From NCBI RefSeq assembly GCF_029227915.1, contig NC_079877.1, positions 34,747,851 to 34,811,850 on the forward strand: a stretch of DNA of 64,000 bases, written 5' to 3'. Source of the DNA: Hydractinia symbiolongicarpus. Taxonomy: Eukaryota > Cnidaria > Hydrozoa > Anthoathecata > Hydractiniidae. Of this stretch, positions 26,651 to 41,700 are shown piece after piece. Positions within the stretch are counted from its first letter, which is position 1. Every line of letters starts with the position of its first letter. A program made the position numbers and the translations under genes. Below the pieces are notes generated by a model, which saw nothing but the letters and a program-made list of their open reading frames with translations, searched no databases and was not told the DNA's origin.

Positions 26651-29588
26651 GTGAAACGTTTCACTGTTAAAATCGATGCAGCCTAGTAATATCCGAACAC
26701 TATCGCTAAATACATGTTGGTACGAATATGTGACGCAACCGTAGTAACTCAAACGGATTTATACCGCTAGAAAGTCAATGAAATGTAGTCTTTGAAACTG
26801 TTCCTATTCATTCAGCGCGTGCTAACGGCCAGGATTGGTCCCACAGTAAAAAAAGACTTTTTCATCTAAATTTTTAAATAAAGCGCTACCACAGAGCTTA
26901 ATGTAATCGCAGAATTCCAGCAATCATGTCAAATTAAAAGAATGTTATTCCTTGGAGACAAATTGGCTCATTTATCACATTTATAAGGTCACAGTACAGA
27001 ATCGGTTCAATTAAGTCCCACAGTCAATCGTTTCACTGTTAAAAGCGATACAACTTAGTAATATCGGATAAAAATCACTAAATACATGTGGGGACGGATA
27101 TGTGACCCAACCGTTGTAACTCAAACGGGCTGATACCGTAAGAATTTTAGTTTTTGAAACTGTCGCTATTTCTTCAGCGCGCGATAACGGCTGGGATTCG
27201 TCCCACAGTAAAAAATGACTTATTTACCTAAATATTTAAATGAACCGCCACCACAGCGCCCAGTGTAATCGCTGAGTTCCAACAATCACGTCAAATTAAG
27301 AATGTTATTTCTTGAGGCCCAATTGTCTCACTTATCACATTCTTAAGGTCACAGTCTAGAATCAGTTCAACTAAGTCCCACAGGCAATCGTTTCACTGTT
27401 AAAAGTGATACAACCTAGTAATATCAGAAAAATATCCCTAAATACATGTGGGGAAGAATATGTGACGCAACCGTTGTAACTCAAACGGACTGATACTGTT
27501 AGAAATTCATTGAAATGTAGTTCTGGAAACTGTCTCAATTTCTTCAGCGCGCGATAACAGCTACGATTGGTCCTACAGTAAAAAATGACTGATTTATGTA
27601 AATTTTATAATGAAGTGCTACCACAGCGCCCAGTGTAATCGCTGAGTTCCGGCAATCATGTCGAATTTAGAAGAATGTTATTCCTTGGAGTCCAATTGGC
27701 TCATCTATCACATTTATAAGTTCACAGTCCAGAATCAGTTCAATTAAGTCCCAGAGTCAATCGTTTCACTGTTAAAAGCGATATAACTTAGTAACATCCG
27801 AAAAATATCACTAAATACATGTTGGTACGAATATGTGACGCAACCGTTGTAACTCAAACGGATTGATACCAGCAAGAAGTCAATGAAATCTAGTTTTTGA
27901 GAATCTCTCTATTTCTTCAGCGCGTGCTAACGGCCAGGATTGGTCCCACAGTAAAAAAAGACTTATTTATCTAAATTTTTAAATAAAGCGCTACCACAGC
28001 GCCCAGTGTAATCTCTGAGTTCCAGCAATCATGTCAAATTAAGAACACTGTTATTTCTTGTAGTCAAACTGGGTCATTTATAATGTCAAAGTCCAAAATC
28101 CGTTCAATTAGGTCCCACAGTGAAACATTTCACTGTTAAAAGCGATGCAGCCTAGTAATATCCGAACACTATCGCTAAATACATGTTGGTACGAATATGT
28201 GACGCAACCGTAGTAACTCAAACGGATTTATACCTCTAGAAAGTCAATGAAATGTAGTCTTTGAAACTGTTCCTATTCATTCAGCGCGTGCTAACGGCCA
28301 GGATTGGTCCCACAGTAAAAAAAGACTTTTTCATCTAAATTTTTAAATAAAGCGCTACCACAGAGCTTAATGTAATCGCAGAATTCCAGCAATCATGTCA
28401 AATTAAAAGAATGTTATTCCTTGGAGACAAATTGGCTCATTTATCACATTTATAAGGTCACAATCCAGAATCGGTTCAATTAAGTCCCACAGTCAATCGT
28501 TTCACTGTTAAAAGCGATACAACTTAGTAATATCGGATAAAAATCACTAAATACATGTGGGGACGGATATGTGACCCAACCGTTGTAACTCAAACGGGCT
28601 GATACCGTAAGAAATTTAATTTTTGAAACTGTCGCTATTTCTTCAGCGCGCGATAACGGCTGGGATTCGTCCCACAGTAAAAAATGACTTATTTACCTAA
28701 ATATTTAAATGAACCGCCACCACAGCGCCCAGTGTAATCGCTGAGTTCCGGCAATCACGTCAAATTAAGAATGTTATTTCTTGGGGTCCAATTGTCTCAC
28801 TTATCACATTCTTAAGGTCACAGTCTAGAATCAGTTAAACTAAGTCCCACAGGCAATCGTTTCACTGTTAAAAGTGATACAACCTAGTAATATCAGAAAA
28901 ATATCCCTAAATACATGTGGGGAAGAATATGTGACGCAACCGTTGTTACTCAAACGGACTGATACTGTTAGAAATTCATTGAAATGTAGTTCTGGAAACT
29001 GTCTCAATTTCTTCAGCGCGCGATAACAGCTACAATTGGTCCTACAGTAAAAAATGACTGATTTATGTAAATTTTATAATGAAGTGCTACCACAGCGCCC
29101 AGTGTAATCGCTGAGTTCCGGCAATCATGTCAAATTAAGAAGAATGTTATTTCTTGGATCCAGTTGACTTACATATCACATTTATAACGTCACAGGCCAA
29201 ACTTATTTCAATCAAGTTCCACAGGCAATCGTTTCACTGTTAAAAGTGATATAACTTAGTAATATCAGAAAAATAACACTAAATACACTTTGGTACGACT
29301 ATGTGACACAACCGTTGTAACTCAAACGGATTGATACCGCCAAGAAGTCAATGAAATGTAGTCTTTTAGAATGTCTCTATTTCTTCAGCGCGTGCTAACG
29401 GCCAGGATTGGTCCCACAGTAAAAAAAGACTTATTTATCTAAATTTTTAAATAAATTGCTACCACAGAGCCTAGTGTAATTCCTGAAATCCAGCAATCAT
29501 GTCGAATTTAGAAGAATGTTATTCCTTGGAGTCCAATTGGCTCATCTATCACATTTATAAGTTCACAGTCCAGAATCAGTTCAATTAA
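26651..29588. repeat. Higher-order repeat, four monomers (about 1,469 bp) x 2
   Basis: The words GTGAAAC at 26651 and 28120, and GGGAAGAATA at 27451 and 28920, are both 1,469 bp apart with close matches between. The unit is shorter than 4 x 373 because some member monomers carry small deletions (for example a shortened segment near 26608). A further copy of the GGGAAG monomer lies 1,861 bp on, at 30781. Outer limits are approximate. Confidence 0.7.
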
Positions 29589-32500
29589 GTCCCAGAGTCA
29601 ATCGTTTCACTGTTAAAAGCGATATAACTTAGTAACATCCGAAAAATATCACTAAATACATGTTGGTACGAATATGTGACGCAACCGTTGTAACTCAAAC
29701 GGATTGATACCAGCAAGAAGTCAATGAAATGTAGTTTTTGAGAATCTCTCTATTTCTTCAGCGCGTGCTAACGGCCAGGATTGGTCCCACAGTAAAAAAG
29801 ACTTATTTATCTAAATTTTTAAATAAAGCGCTACCACAGAGCCTAGTGTAATTCCTGAAATCCAACAATCATGTCGAATTAAGAAGAATGTTATTCCTTG
29901 GAATCCAATTGGCTCATTTATCATATTTATAAGGTCGCTAACCAAAGTTACTTCATATTAAGACCCAGAGTCAATCGTTTCACAGTTAAAAGCGATATAA
30001 CTTAGTAATATCCAAAAAATATCACTAAATACATGTTGGTACGAATATGTGACACAATTGTTGTAACTCAAACGGATTAACACCGTTAGGAAGTCAATGA
30101 AACGTAGTTTTTGAAACTGTCGCTATTTCTTCAGCGCGAACTAACGGCTAGGACTGGTCCCACATTAGAAAAGGGCTTAATAATCTTAATTCTTAAATAA
30201 AGCGCTACCACAGCACCCAGTGTAATCGCTGAGTTCCAGCAATCATGTCAAATTAAGAACACTGTTATTTCTTGTGATCAAACTGGCTTATTTATCACAT
30301 TTATAAGGTCAAATTCCAAAATCAGTTCAATTAAGTCCCACAGTGAAACGTTTCACTGTTTAAAGCGTTGCAACCTAGTAATATCCGAACACTATCGCTA
30401 AATACATGTTGGTACGAATATGTGACGCAACTGTTGTAACTCAAACGAACTGATACCGTTAGAAAGTCATTGAAATGTAGTTTTTGAAACTGCCGCTATT
30501 TCTTCAGCGCGCGATAACGGCTGGGATTCGTCCCACAGTAAAAAATGACTTATTTACCTAAATATTTAAATGAACCGCCACCACAGCGCCCAGTGTAATC
30601 GCTGAGTTCCGGCAATCACGTCAAATTAAGAATGTTATTTCTTGGGGTCCAATTGTCTCACTTATCACATTCTTAAGGTCACAGTCTAGAATCAGTTCAA
30701 CTAAGTCCCACAGGCAATCGTTTCACTGTTAAAAGTGATACAACCTAGTAATATCAGAAAAATATCCCTAAATACATGTGGGGAAGAATATGTGACGCAA
30801 CCGTTGTAACTCAAACGGACTGATACTGTTAGAAATTCATTGAAATGTAGTTCTGGAAACTGTCTCAATTTCTTCAGCGCGCGATAACAGCTACGATTGG
30901 TCCTACAGTAAAAAATGACTGATTTATGTAAATTTTATAAGGAAGTGCTACCACAGCGCCCAGTGTAATCGCTGAGTTCCGGCAATCATGTCAAATTAAG
31001 AAGAATGTTATTTCTTGGATCCAGTTGACTTACTTATCACATTTATAACGTCACAGGCCAAACTTATTTCAATCAAGTTCCACAGGCAATCGTTTCACTG
31101 TTAAAAGTGATATAACTTAGTAATATCAGAAAAATAACACTAAATACATGTTGGTACGACTATGTGACACAACCGTTGTAACTCAAACGGATTGATACCG
31201 CCAAGGAGTCAATGAAATGTAGTCTTTTAGAATGTCTCTATTTCTTCAGCGCGTGCTAACGGCCAGGATTGGTCCCACAGTAAAAAAAGACTTATTTATC
31301 TAAATTTTTAAATAAAGTGCTACCGCAGAGCCTAGTGTAATTCCTGAAATCCAGCAATCATGTCGAATTTAGAAGAATGTTATTCCTTGGAGTCCAATTG
31401 GCTCATCTATCACATTTATAAGTTCACAGTCCAGAATCAGTTCAATTAAGTCCCAGAGTCAATCGTTTCACTGTTAAAGGCGATATAACTTAGTAACATC
31501 CGAAAAATATCACTAAATACATGTTGGTACGAATATGTGACGCAACCGTTGTAACTCAAACGGATTGATACCAGCAAGAAGTCAATGAAATGTAGTTTTT
31601 GAGAATCTCTCTATTTCTTCAGCGCGTGCTAACGGCCAGGATTGGTCCCACAGTAAAAAAAGACTTATTTATCTAAATTTTTAAATAAAGCGCTACCACA
31701 GAGCCTAGTGTAATTCCTGAAATCCAGCAATCATGTCGAATTAAGAAGAGTGTTATTCCTTGGAGTCCAATTGGCTCATTTATCACATTTATAAGGTCAC
31801 GGTCCAGAATCAGTTCAATTAAGTCGCACAGTCAATGGTTTCACTGTTTAAAGCGATACAACTTAGTAATATCGGAAAAAAGTCACTAAATACATGTTGG
31901 TACGAATATGTGACGCAACCGTTGTAACTCAAACGGATTGACAACGTTAGAAAGTCCATGAAATGTAGTTTTTGAAACTGTCTCTATTTCTTCAGCGCGA
32001 ACTAACCGCTAGGATTAGTCCCACAGTAAAAAATGACTTACTTATCTTAATTTTTAAATAAAGCGTTACCACAGCGACCAGTGTAATCTCTGAATTCCAG
32101 CAATCATGTCAAATTAAGAACACTGTTATTTCTTGTGGTCAAACTGGCTCATTTATCACATTTATAAGGTCAAATTCCAAAATCAGTTTAATTAAGTCCC
32201 ACAGTGAAACGTTTCACTGTTAAAAGCGATGCAGCCTAGTAATATCCGAACACTATCGCTAAATACATGTTGCTACGAATATGTGACGCAACCGTTGTAA
32301 CTCAAACGGATTTATACCGCTAGAAAGTCCATGAAATGTAGTTTTTGAAACTGTCTCTATTTCTTCAGCGCGAACTAACCGCTAGGATTGGTCCCACAGT
32401 AAAAAAAGACTTAATTATCTAAATCTTTAAAGAAAGCGCTACCACAGATCCTAGTGTAATCGCTGAATTCCAGCAATCATGTCGAATTAAGAAGAATGTT

Positions 32501-35500
32501 ATTCCTTGGAATCCAATTGGCTCATTTATCATATTTATAAGGTCGCTAACCAAAGTTACTTCATATTAAGACCCAGAGTCAATCGTTTCACAGTTAAAAG
32601 CGATATAACTTAGTAATATCCAAAAAATATCACTAAATACATGTTGGTACGAATATGTGATGCAACCGTTGTAACTCAAACGGATTAACAGCGTTAGGAA
32701 GTCAATGAAACGTAGTTTTTGAAACTGTCGCTATTTCTTCAGCGCGAACTAACGGCTAGGACTGGTCCCACATTAGAAAAGGACTTATTAATCTTAATTC
32801 TTAAATAAAGCGCTACCACAGCACCCAATGTAATCGCTGAGTTCCAGCAATCATGTCAAATTAAGAACACTGTTATTTCTTGGATCCAGTTGACTCACTT
32901 ATCACATTTATAAGGTCACAGGCGAAACTTATTTCAATTAAGTCCCACAGTCAATCGTTTCACTGTTAAAAGCGATACAACTTAGTAATATCGAAAAAAA
33001 ATCACTAAATACATGTTGGTACGAATATGTGATGCAACCGTTGTAGCTCAAACGGATTGATACCGCCAAGAAGTCAATGAAATGTAGTCTTTTAGAATGT
33101 TTCTATTTCTTCTGCGCGTGCTAACGGCCAGGATTGGTCCCACAGTAAAAAAAGACTTATTTATCTAAATTTTTAAAGAAGGCGCTACCAGAGATCCTAG
33201 TGTAATCGCTGAATTCCAGCAATCATGTCGAATTAAGAAGAATGTTATTCCTTGAAGTCCAATTGGCTCATTTGTCACATTTACAAGGTCGCAGTCCGGA
33301 ATCAGTTCAATGAAGTCCCACAGTCAATCGTTTCACTGTTAAAAGCGATACAACTTAGTAATATCGAAAAAAAATCACTAAATACATGTTGGTACGAATA
33401 TGTGATGCAACCGTTGTAACTCAAACGGATTGACAACTTGAGAAAGTCAATGAAATGTAATTTTTGAAACTGTCTCTATTTCATCAGCGCGAACTAGCGG
33501 CTAGGAATGGTCCCACATTAGAAAATGACTTATTTATATTAATTTTTTAATAAAGCGCTACCACAGCGCCCAGTGTAATCGCTGAGTTCCGGCAATTATG
33601 TCAAATTAAGAAGAATGTTATTTCTTGGATCCAGTTGACTCACTTATCACATTTATAAGGTCACAGGCCAAACTTATTTCAATTAAGTTCCACAGGCAAT
33701 CGTTTCACTGTTAAAAGTGATATAACTTAGCAATATCAGAAAAATAACACTAAGTACATGTTGGTACGACTATGTGACACAACTGTTGTAACTCAAACGG
33801 ATTGATACCGCCAAGAAGTCAATGAAATGTAGTCTTTTAGAATGTCTCTATTTCTTCTGCGCGTGCTAACGGCCAGGATTGGTCCCACAGTAAAAAAAGA
33901 CTTATTTATCTAAATTTTTAAAGAAGGCGCTACCAGAGATCCTAGTGTAATCGCTGAATTCCAGCAATCATGTCGAATTAAGAAGAATGTTATTCCTTGG
34001 AGTCCAATTGGCTCATTTGTCACATTTACAAGGTCGCAGTCCGGAATCAGTTCAATGAAGTCCCACAGTCAATCGTTTCACTGTTAAAAGCGATACAACT
34101 TAGTAATATCGAAAAAAAATCACAAAATACATGTTGGTACGAATATGTGATGCAACCGTTGTAACTCAAACGGATTGACAACTTGAGAAAGTCAATGAAA
34201 TGTAATTTTTGAAACTGTCTCTATTTCATCAGCGCGAACTAGCGGCTAGGAATGGTCCCACATTAGAAAATGACTTATTTATATTAATTTTTTAATAAAG
34301 CGCTACCACAGCACCCAGTGTAATTGCTGAGTTCCAGCAATTATGTCACATTAAGAACACTGTTATTTCTTGTAGTCAAACTGGCTCATTTATCACATTT
34401 ATAAGGTCAAAGTCCAAAATCAGTTCAATTAAGTCTCACAGTGAAACATTTCACTGTTAAAAGCGATGCAGCCTAGTAATATCCGAACACTAACCCTAAA
34501 TACATGTTGGTACGAATATGTGACGCAACCGTAGTAACTCAAACGGATTTATACCGCTAGAAAGTCAATGAAATGTAGTCTTTGAAACTGCTCCTATTCA
34601 TTCAGCGCGTGCTAACGGCCAGGATTGGTCCCACAGTAAAAAAAGACTTTTTCATCTACATTTTATAATGAAGTGCTACCACAGCGCCCAGTGTAATCGC
34701 TGAGTTCCGGCAATTATGTCAAATTAAGAAGAATGTTATTTCTTGGATCCAGTTGACTCACTTATCACATTTATAAGGTCACAGGCCAAACTTATTTCAA
34801 TTAAGTTCCACAGGCAATCGTTTCACTGTTAAAAGTGATATAACTTAGCAATATCAGAAAAATAACACTAAGTACATGTTGGTACGACTATGTGACACAA
34901 CTGTTGTAACTCAAACGGATTGATACCGCCAAGAAGTCAATGAAATGTAGTCTTTTAGAATGTCTCTATTTCTTCTGCGCGTGCTAACTGCCAGGATTGG
35001 TCCCACAGTACAAAAACACATAATTATCTAAATTTTTAAATAAAATGCTACCACAGAGCCTAGTGTAATTCCTGAAATCCAGCAAACATGTCGAATTAAG
35101 AAGAATTTTATTCCTTGGAGACCAATTGGCTCATCTATCACATTTATAAGGTCACAGTCCGGAATCAGTTCAATTAAGTCCCACAGTCAATCGTTTCACT
35201 GTTAAAAGCGATACAACTTAGTAATATCGAAAAAAAATCACTAAATACATGTTGGTACGAATATATGATGCAACCGTTGTAACTCAAACGGATTGACACC
35301 GTTAGAAAGTCAATGAAATGTAATTTTTGAAACTGTCTCTACTTCATCAGCGCGAACTAACGGCTAGGAATGGTCCCACATTAGAAAATGACTTATTTAT
35401 CTTAATTTTTTAATAAAGCGCTACCACAGCACCCAGTGTAATTGCAGAGTTCCAGCAATTATGTCAAATTAAGAAGACTGTTATTTCTTGTAGTCAAACT

Positions 35501-35623
35501 GGCTCATTTATCACATTTATAAGGTCAAATTCCAAAATCAGTTCAATTAAGTCCCACAGTGAAACGTTTCACTGTTAAAAGCGATGCAGCCTAGTAATAT
35601 CCGAACACCATCCCTAAATACAT

Positions 35624-35797
35624 ACCATGTGTCTTGACTTATCTTAAGTGTAGGATTTTACAGTATTTTATTAATTGTATTATATGTATAAATTTATCAT
35701 AACTTACTTGTAAATAACTTTTAACCTTTTCTCTTTTTTTTTTTTTTATGGAGAAGAACCATTTGTAAATAATGGAACCAAATACATGATGATGATG
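35624..35797. mobile_element. Unclassified insertion of about 174 bp in a satellite monomer
   Basis: The satellite breaks after CTAAATACAT and resumes at AAATACATGTTGG. AAATACAT is found at 35616-35623 and 35798-35805, a likely 8-bp duplication, and once more at 35780-35787. The insert is AT-rich with a T-run of about 14 and a GATGATGATG end; TTGTAAATAA occurs twice within it. No TIR or ORF identifies it. It could be a MITE/SINE-like piece or filler DNA. Confidence 0.6.
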
Positions 35798-38700
35798 AAA
35801 TACATGTTGGTACGAATATGTGACCCAACCGTAGTAACTCAAACGGATTTATACCGCTAGAAAGTCAATGAAATGTAGTTTTTGAAACTGTTCCTATTCA
35901 TTCAGCGCGTGCTAACGGCCAGGGTTGGTCCCACAGTAAAAAAAGACTTTTTCATCTAAATTTTTAAATAAAGCGCTACCACAGAGCAGAGTAATCGCGG
36001 AATTCCAGGAATCATGTCAAATTAAAAAGAATGTTATTCCTTGGAGACCAATTGGCTCATTTATCACATTTATAAGGTAACAGTCCAGAATCAGTTCAAT
36101 TAAGTCCCACACTCAATCGTTTCACTGCTAAAAGCGATACAACTTAGTAATATCGGATAAAAATCACTAAATACATGTGGGGACGAATATGTGACCCAAC
36201 CGTTGTAACTCAAACGGACTGACACCGTTAGGAAGTCAATGAAACGTAGTTTTTGAAACTGTCGCTACTTCTTCAGCGCGCGATAACGGCTAGGATCGGT
36301 CGCACAGTAAATAATGACTTATCTATCTAAATTTTTTAATGAAGCACTATCACAGCGCCCAGTGTAATCGCTGAGTTCCGGCAATCATGTCAAATTAAGA
36401 AGAATGTTATTTCTTGGAGTCCAGTTGACTCACTTATCACATTTATAAGGTCACAGACCAAAGTTAGTTCAATTAAGTTCCACAGGCAATCGTTTCACTG
36501 TTAAAAGCGATACAACTTAGTAATATCGGAAAAAAATCACTAACTACATGTTGGTGCGAATATGTGACGCAACTGTTGTAACTCAAACGGACTGATACCG
36601 TTATAAAGTCATTGAAATATAGTTTTTGAAACTGTCGCTATTTCTTCAGCGCGCGATAATGGCTAGGATTGGTCCCAGAGTAAGAAATTACTTATTTATC
36701 TAAATATTTAAATGAAGCGCTACTACAGCGCCCAGTGTAATCGCTGAGTTCCGGCAATCACGTCAAACTAAGAAGAATGTTATTTCTTGGGGTCCAATTG
36801 GCTCACTTATCACATTCTTAAGGTCACAGTCTAGAATCAGTTCAATTAAGTCCCACAGTCAATCGTTGCACTGTTTAAAGCGATACAACTTAGTAATATC
36901 GGAAAAAAGTCACTAAATACATGTTGGTACGAATATGTGACGCAACCGTTATATCTCAAACGGATTGACACCGTTAGAAAGTCAATGAAATTTTGTTTTG
37001 GAAACTGTCTCTACTTCTTCAGCGCAGACTAACGGCTAGGATTGGTCCCACAGTAAAAAGTGACTTATTTATCTTAATTTTTAAATAAATCGCTACAACA
37101 GCGCCCAGTGTAATCGCTGAGTTCCAGCAATCATGTCAAGTTAAGCACAACGTTATTTCTTGTAGTCAAACTGGCATACTTATCACATTTATAAGGTCAA
37201 AGTCCACAATCAGTTCAATAAAGTCCCACAGTCAAACGTTTCACTGTTAAAAGCGATGCAACCTAGTAATATGAGAAAAATATGGCTAAATACATGTTAG
37301 TACGAATATGTGACCCAACCGTTATAACTCAAACGGACTGATACCGTTAGAAAATCAATGAAATGTGGTTTTTGAAACTGTCGCTATTTCTTCAGCGCGC
37401 GATAACGGCTAGGATTCGTCCCACTGTAAAGAATGACTTATTTATCTAAATTTTTAAATGAAGCGCTGCCACAGCGCCCAGTGCAATCACTGAGTTCCGG
37501 CAAACACGTCAAATTATGAAGAATGTTATTTCTTGGGGTCCAATTGTCTCATTTATCACATTTATCAGGTCACAGTCCAAAGTTAGTTCATTACGTCCCA
37601 CAGCCAATCGTTTCACTGTTAAAAGCGATGCAACCTAGTAATATCAGAAAAATATCGCTAAATACATGTTGGTACGAATATGTGACGCAACCGTTGTAAC
37701 TCAATTGGATTGATACCGCTAGAAATTCAATAAAATGTAGTTTTTGAAACAGTCTCTATTTCTTCAGCGCAAACTAACGGCTAGGATTGGTCCCACAGTA
37801 AAAAATAACGTATTTATCTTAATTTTTAAATAAAGCACTACCACAAAGCCCAGTGTAATCGCTGAGTTCCGGCAATCACGTCAAACTAAGAAGAATGTTA
37901 TTTCTTGGGGTCCAATTGGCTAACTTATCACATTCTTAAGTTCACAGTCTAGAATCAGTTCAATTAAGTCCCACAGTCAATCGTTGCACTGTTTAAAGCG
38001 ATACAACTTAGTAATATCGGAAAAAGGTCACTAAATTCATGTTGGTACGAATATGTGACGCAACCATTGTATCTCAAACGGATTGACAACGTTAGAAATT
38101 CCATGAAATGTAGTTTTTGAAACTGTCTCTATTTCTTCAGCGCGAACTAACCGCTAGGATTGGTCCCACAGTAAAAAATGACTTATTTATCTAAATTTTT
38201 AAAGAAAGCGCTACCAGAGATCCTAGTGTAATCGCTGAGTTCCGGCAATCATGTCAAATTAAGAAGAATATTATTTCTTGGATGAAGTTGACTCACTTAT
38301 CACATTTATAAGGTCACAGGCCAAACTTATTTCAATTAAGTTCCACAGGCAATCGTTTCACTGTTAAAAGCGATTTAACTTAGTATTATCCGTAAAATAT
38401 CACTAAATACATGTTGGTACGAATATGTGACGCAACCGTTGTAACTCAAACGGATTGATACCGGCAAGAAGTCAATGAAATGTAGTTTTTGAGAATCTCT
38501 CTATTTCTTTAGCGCGTGCTAACGGCCAGAATTGGTCCCACAGTATAAAAAGACTTATATATCTAAATTTTTAAATAAAGTGCTACCATAGAGCCTAGTG
38601 TAATTCCTGAAATCCATCAATCATGTCGAATTAAGAAGAATGGTATTCCTTGGGGTCCAGTTGGCTTACTTATCACATTGATAAGGTCACAGTCCAGAAT

Positions 38701-41700
38701 GAGTTCAATTAAGTCCCACAGTCAATCGTTTCACTGTTAAAAGCGATACAAATTAGTAATATCGGATAAAAATCATTAAATACCTGTGGGGACGAATATG
38801 TGACCCAACCATTGTAACTCAAACGGACTGACACCGTTAGGAAGTCAATGAAACGTAGTTTTTGAAACTGTCGCTATTTCTTCAGCGCGCGATAACGGCT
38901 AGGATCGGTCCCACAGTAGAGAATGACTTATCTATCTAAATGTTTTTAATGAAGCACTTTCACAACGCCCAGTGTAATCGCTGAGTTCCAGCAATCATGT
39001 CAAATTAAGAACAATGTTATTTCTTGGGGTCCAGTTGACTCATTTATCACATTTATAAGGTCACAGTCCAGAATGAGTTCAATTAAGTCCCACAGTCAAT
39101 CGTTTCACTGTTAAAAGCGATACAACTTAGTAATATCGGAAAAAAATACCTAAAAACATATTGGTACGAATATGTGACGCAACAGTTGTAACTCAAACGG
39201 ATTTATACCGCTAGAAAGTCAATAAAATGTAGTTTTGGAAACTGTTCCTATTTATTCGGCGCGTGTTAACGGCCAGGATTCTTCCCACAGTAAAAAATGA
39301 CTTATTTATCTCAATTTTTAAATAAAGCGCTACCACAGCGCTCAGTGTAATCGCTGAGTTCCAGCAATCATGTCAAATTAAGAACAATGTTATTTCTTGG
39401 GGTCCAGTTGGCTCACTTATCACATTTATAAGGTCACAGTCCAGAATGAGTTCAATTAAGTCCCACAGTCAATCGTTTCATTGTTAAAAGCGATACAACT
39501 TAGTAATATCGGAAAAAAATATCTAAACACATGTTGGCACGAATATGTGACGCAACCGCTGTAACTTAAACGGATTGACACCGTTAGAAAATCAATGAAA
39601 TGTGGTTTTTGAAACTGTCGCTATTTCTTCAGCGCGCGATAACGGCTAGGATTCGTCCCACTGTAAAAAATGACTTATTTATATAAATTTTTAAATGAAG
39701 CGCTACCACAGCGCCCAGTGCAATCACTGAGTTCCGGCAAACACGTCAAATTATGAAGAATGTTATTTCTCGGGGTCCAACTGTCTTATTTATCACATTT
39801 ATCAGGTCACAGTCCAAAGTTAGTTCATTACGTCCCACAGCCAATCGTTTCACTGTTAAAAGCGATGCAACCTAGTAATATCATAAAAATATCGCTAAAT
39901 ACATGTTGGTACGAATATGTGACGCAACCGTTGTAACTCAATTGGATTGATACCGCTAGAAATTCAATGAAATGTAGTTTTTGAAACAGTCTCTATTTCT
40001 TCAGCGCGAACTAACGGCTAGGATTGGTCCCACAGTAAAAAATAACGTATTTATCTTAATTTTTAAATAAAGCGCTACCACAGAGCCCAGTGTAATCGCT
40101 GAGTTCCAGCAATCATGTCAAATTAAAAAGAATGTTATTTCTTGGGGTCCAATTGGCCAACTTATTACATTCTTAAGTTCACAGTCTAGAATCAGTTCAA
40201 TTAAGTCCCACAGTCAATCGTTGCACTGTTTAAAGCGATACAACTTAGTAATATCGGAAAAAAGTCACTAAATACATGTTGGTACGAATATGTGACGCAA
40301 CCGTTGTATCTCAAACTGATTGACAACGTTAGAAATTCCATGAAATGTAGTTTTTGAAACTGTCTCTATTTCTTCAGCGCGAACTAACCGCTAGGATTGG
40401 TCCCACAGTAAAAAATGACTTATTTATCTTAATTTTTAAATAAAGCGCTACCACAGCGCCCAGTTTAATCGCTGAGTTCCAGCAATCATGTCAAATTAAA
40501 AAGAATGTTATTTCTTGGGGTCCAGTTGACTCACTTATCACATTTATAAGGTCACAGTCCAGAAACAATTCAATTAAGTCCCACAGTCAATCGTTTCACT
40601 GTTAAAAGCGATACAACTTAGTAATATCGGAAAAAAGTCACTAAATACATGTTGGTACGAATATGTGACGCAACCGTTGTAACTCAAACGGACTGATACC
40701 GTTAGAAAGTCAATGAAATGTAGTCTTTTAGAATGTCTCTATTTCTTCAGTGCGTGCTAACGGCCAGGATTGGTGCCACAGTAAAAAAAGACTCATTTAT
40801 CTAAATTTTTAAAGAAAGCGCTACCAGAGATCCTAGTGTAATCGCTGAGTTCCGGCAATCATGTCAAATTAAGAAGAATATTATTTCTTGGATCCAGTTG
40901 ACTCACTTATCACATTTATAAGGTCACAGGCCAAACTTATTTCAATTAAGTTCCACAGGCAATCGTTTCACTGTTAAAAGCGATTTAACTTAGTATTATC
41001 CGAAAAATATCACTAAATACATGTTGGTACGAATATGTGACGAAACCGTTGTAACTCAAACGGATTGATACCTGCAAGAAGTCAATGAAATGTAGTTTTT
41101 GAGAATCTCTCTATTTCTTTAGCGCGTGCCAACGTCCAGAATTGGTCCCACAGTATAAAAAGACTTATATATCTAAATTTTTAAATAAAGTGCTACCATA
41201 GAGCCTAGTGTAATTCCTGAAATCCATCAATCATGTCGAATTAAGAAGAATGTTATTCCTTGGGGTCCAGTTGGCTCACTTATCACATTGATAAGGTCAC
41301 AGTCCAGAATGAGTTCAATTAAGTCCCACAGTCAATCGTTTCACTGTTAAAAGCCATACAACTTAGTAATATCGGAAAAAATACCTAAACACATATTGGT
41401 ACGAATATGTGACGCAACCGTTGTAACTCAAACGGATTGACACCGTTAGAAAGTCAATGAAATTTTGTTTTGGAAACTGTCTCTACTTCTTCAGCGCAAA
41501 CTAACGGCTAGGATTGGTCCCACAGTAAAAAGTGACTTATTTATCTTAATTTTTAAATAAATCGCTACAACAGCGCCCAGTGTAATCGCTGAGTTCCAGC
41601 AATCATGTCAAACTAAGAAGAATGTTATTTCTTGGGGTCAAACTGGCATACTTATCACATTCTTAAGTTCACAGTCTGGAATCAGTTCAATTAAGTCCCA

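Noticed and set aside
35639-35842. A 67-codon open frame on the minus strand in the satellite
   Set aside because: It spans the AT-rich insertion and the satellite joint, is low complexity and has no protein-like pattern.
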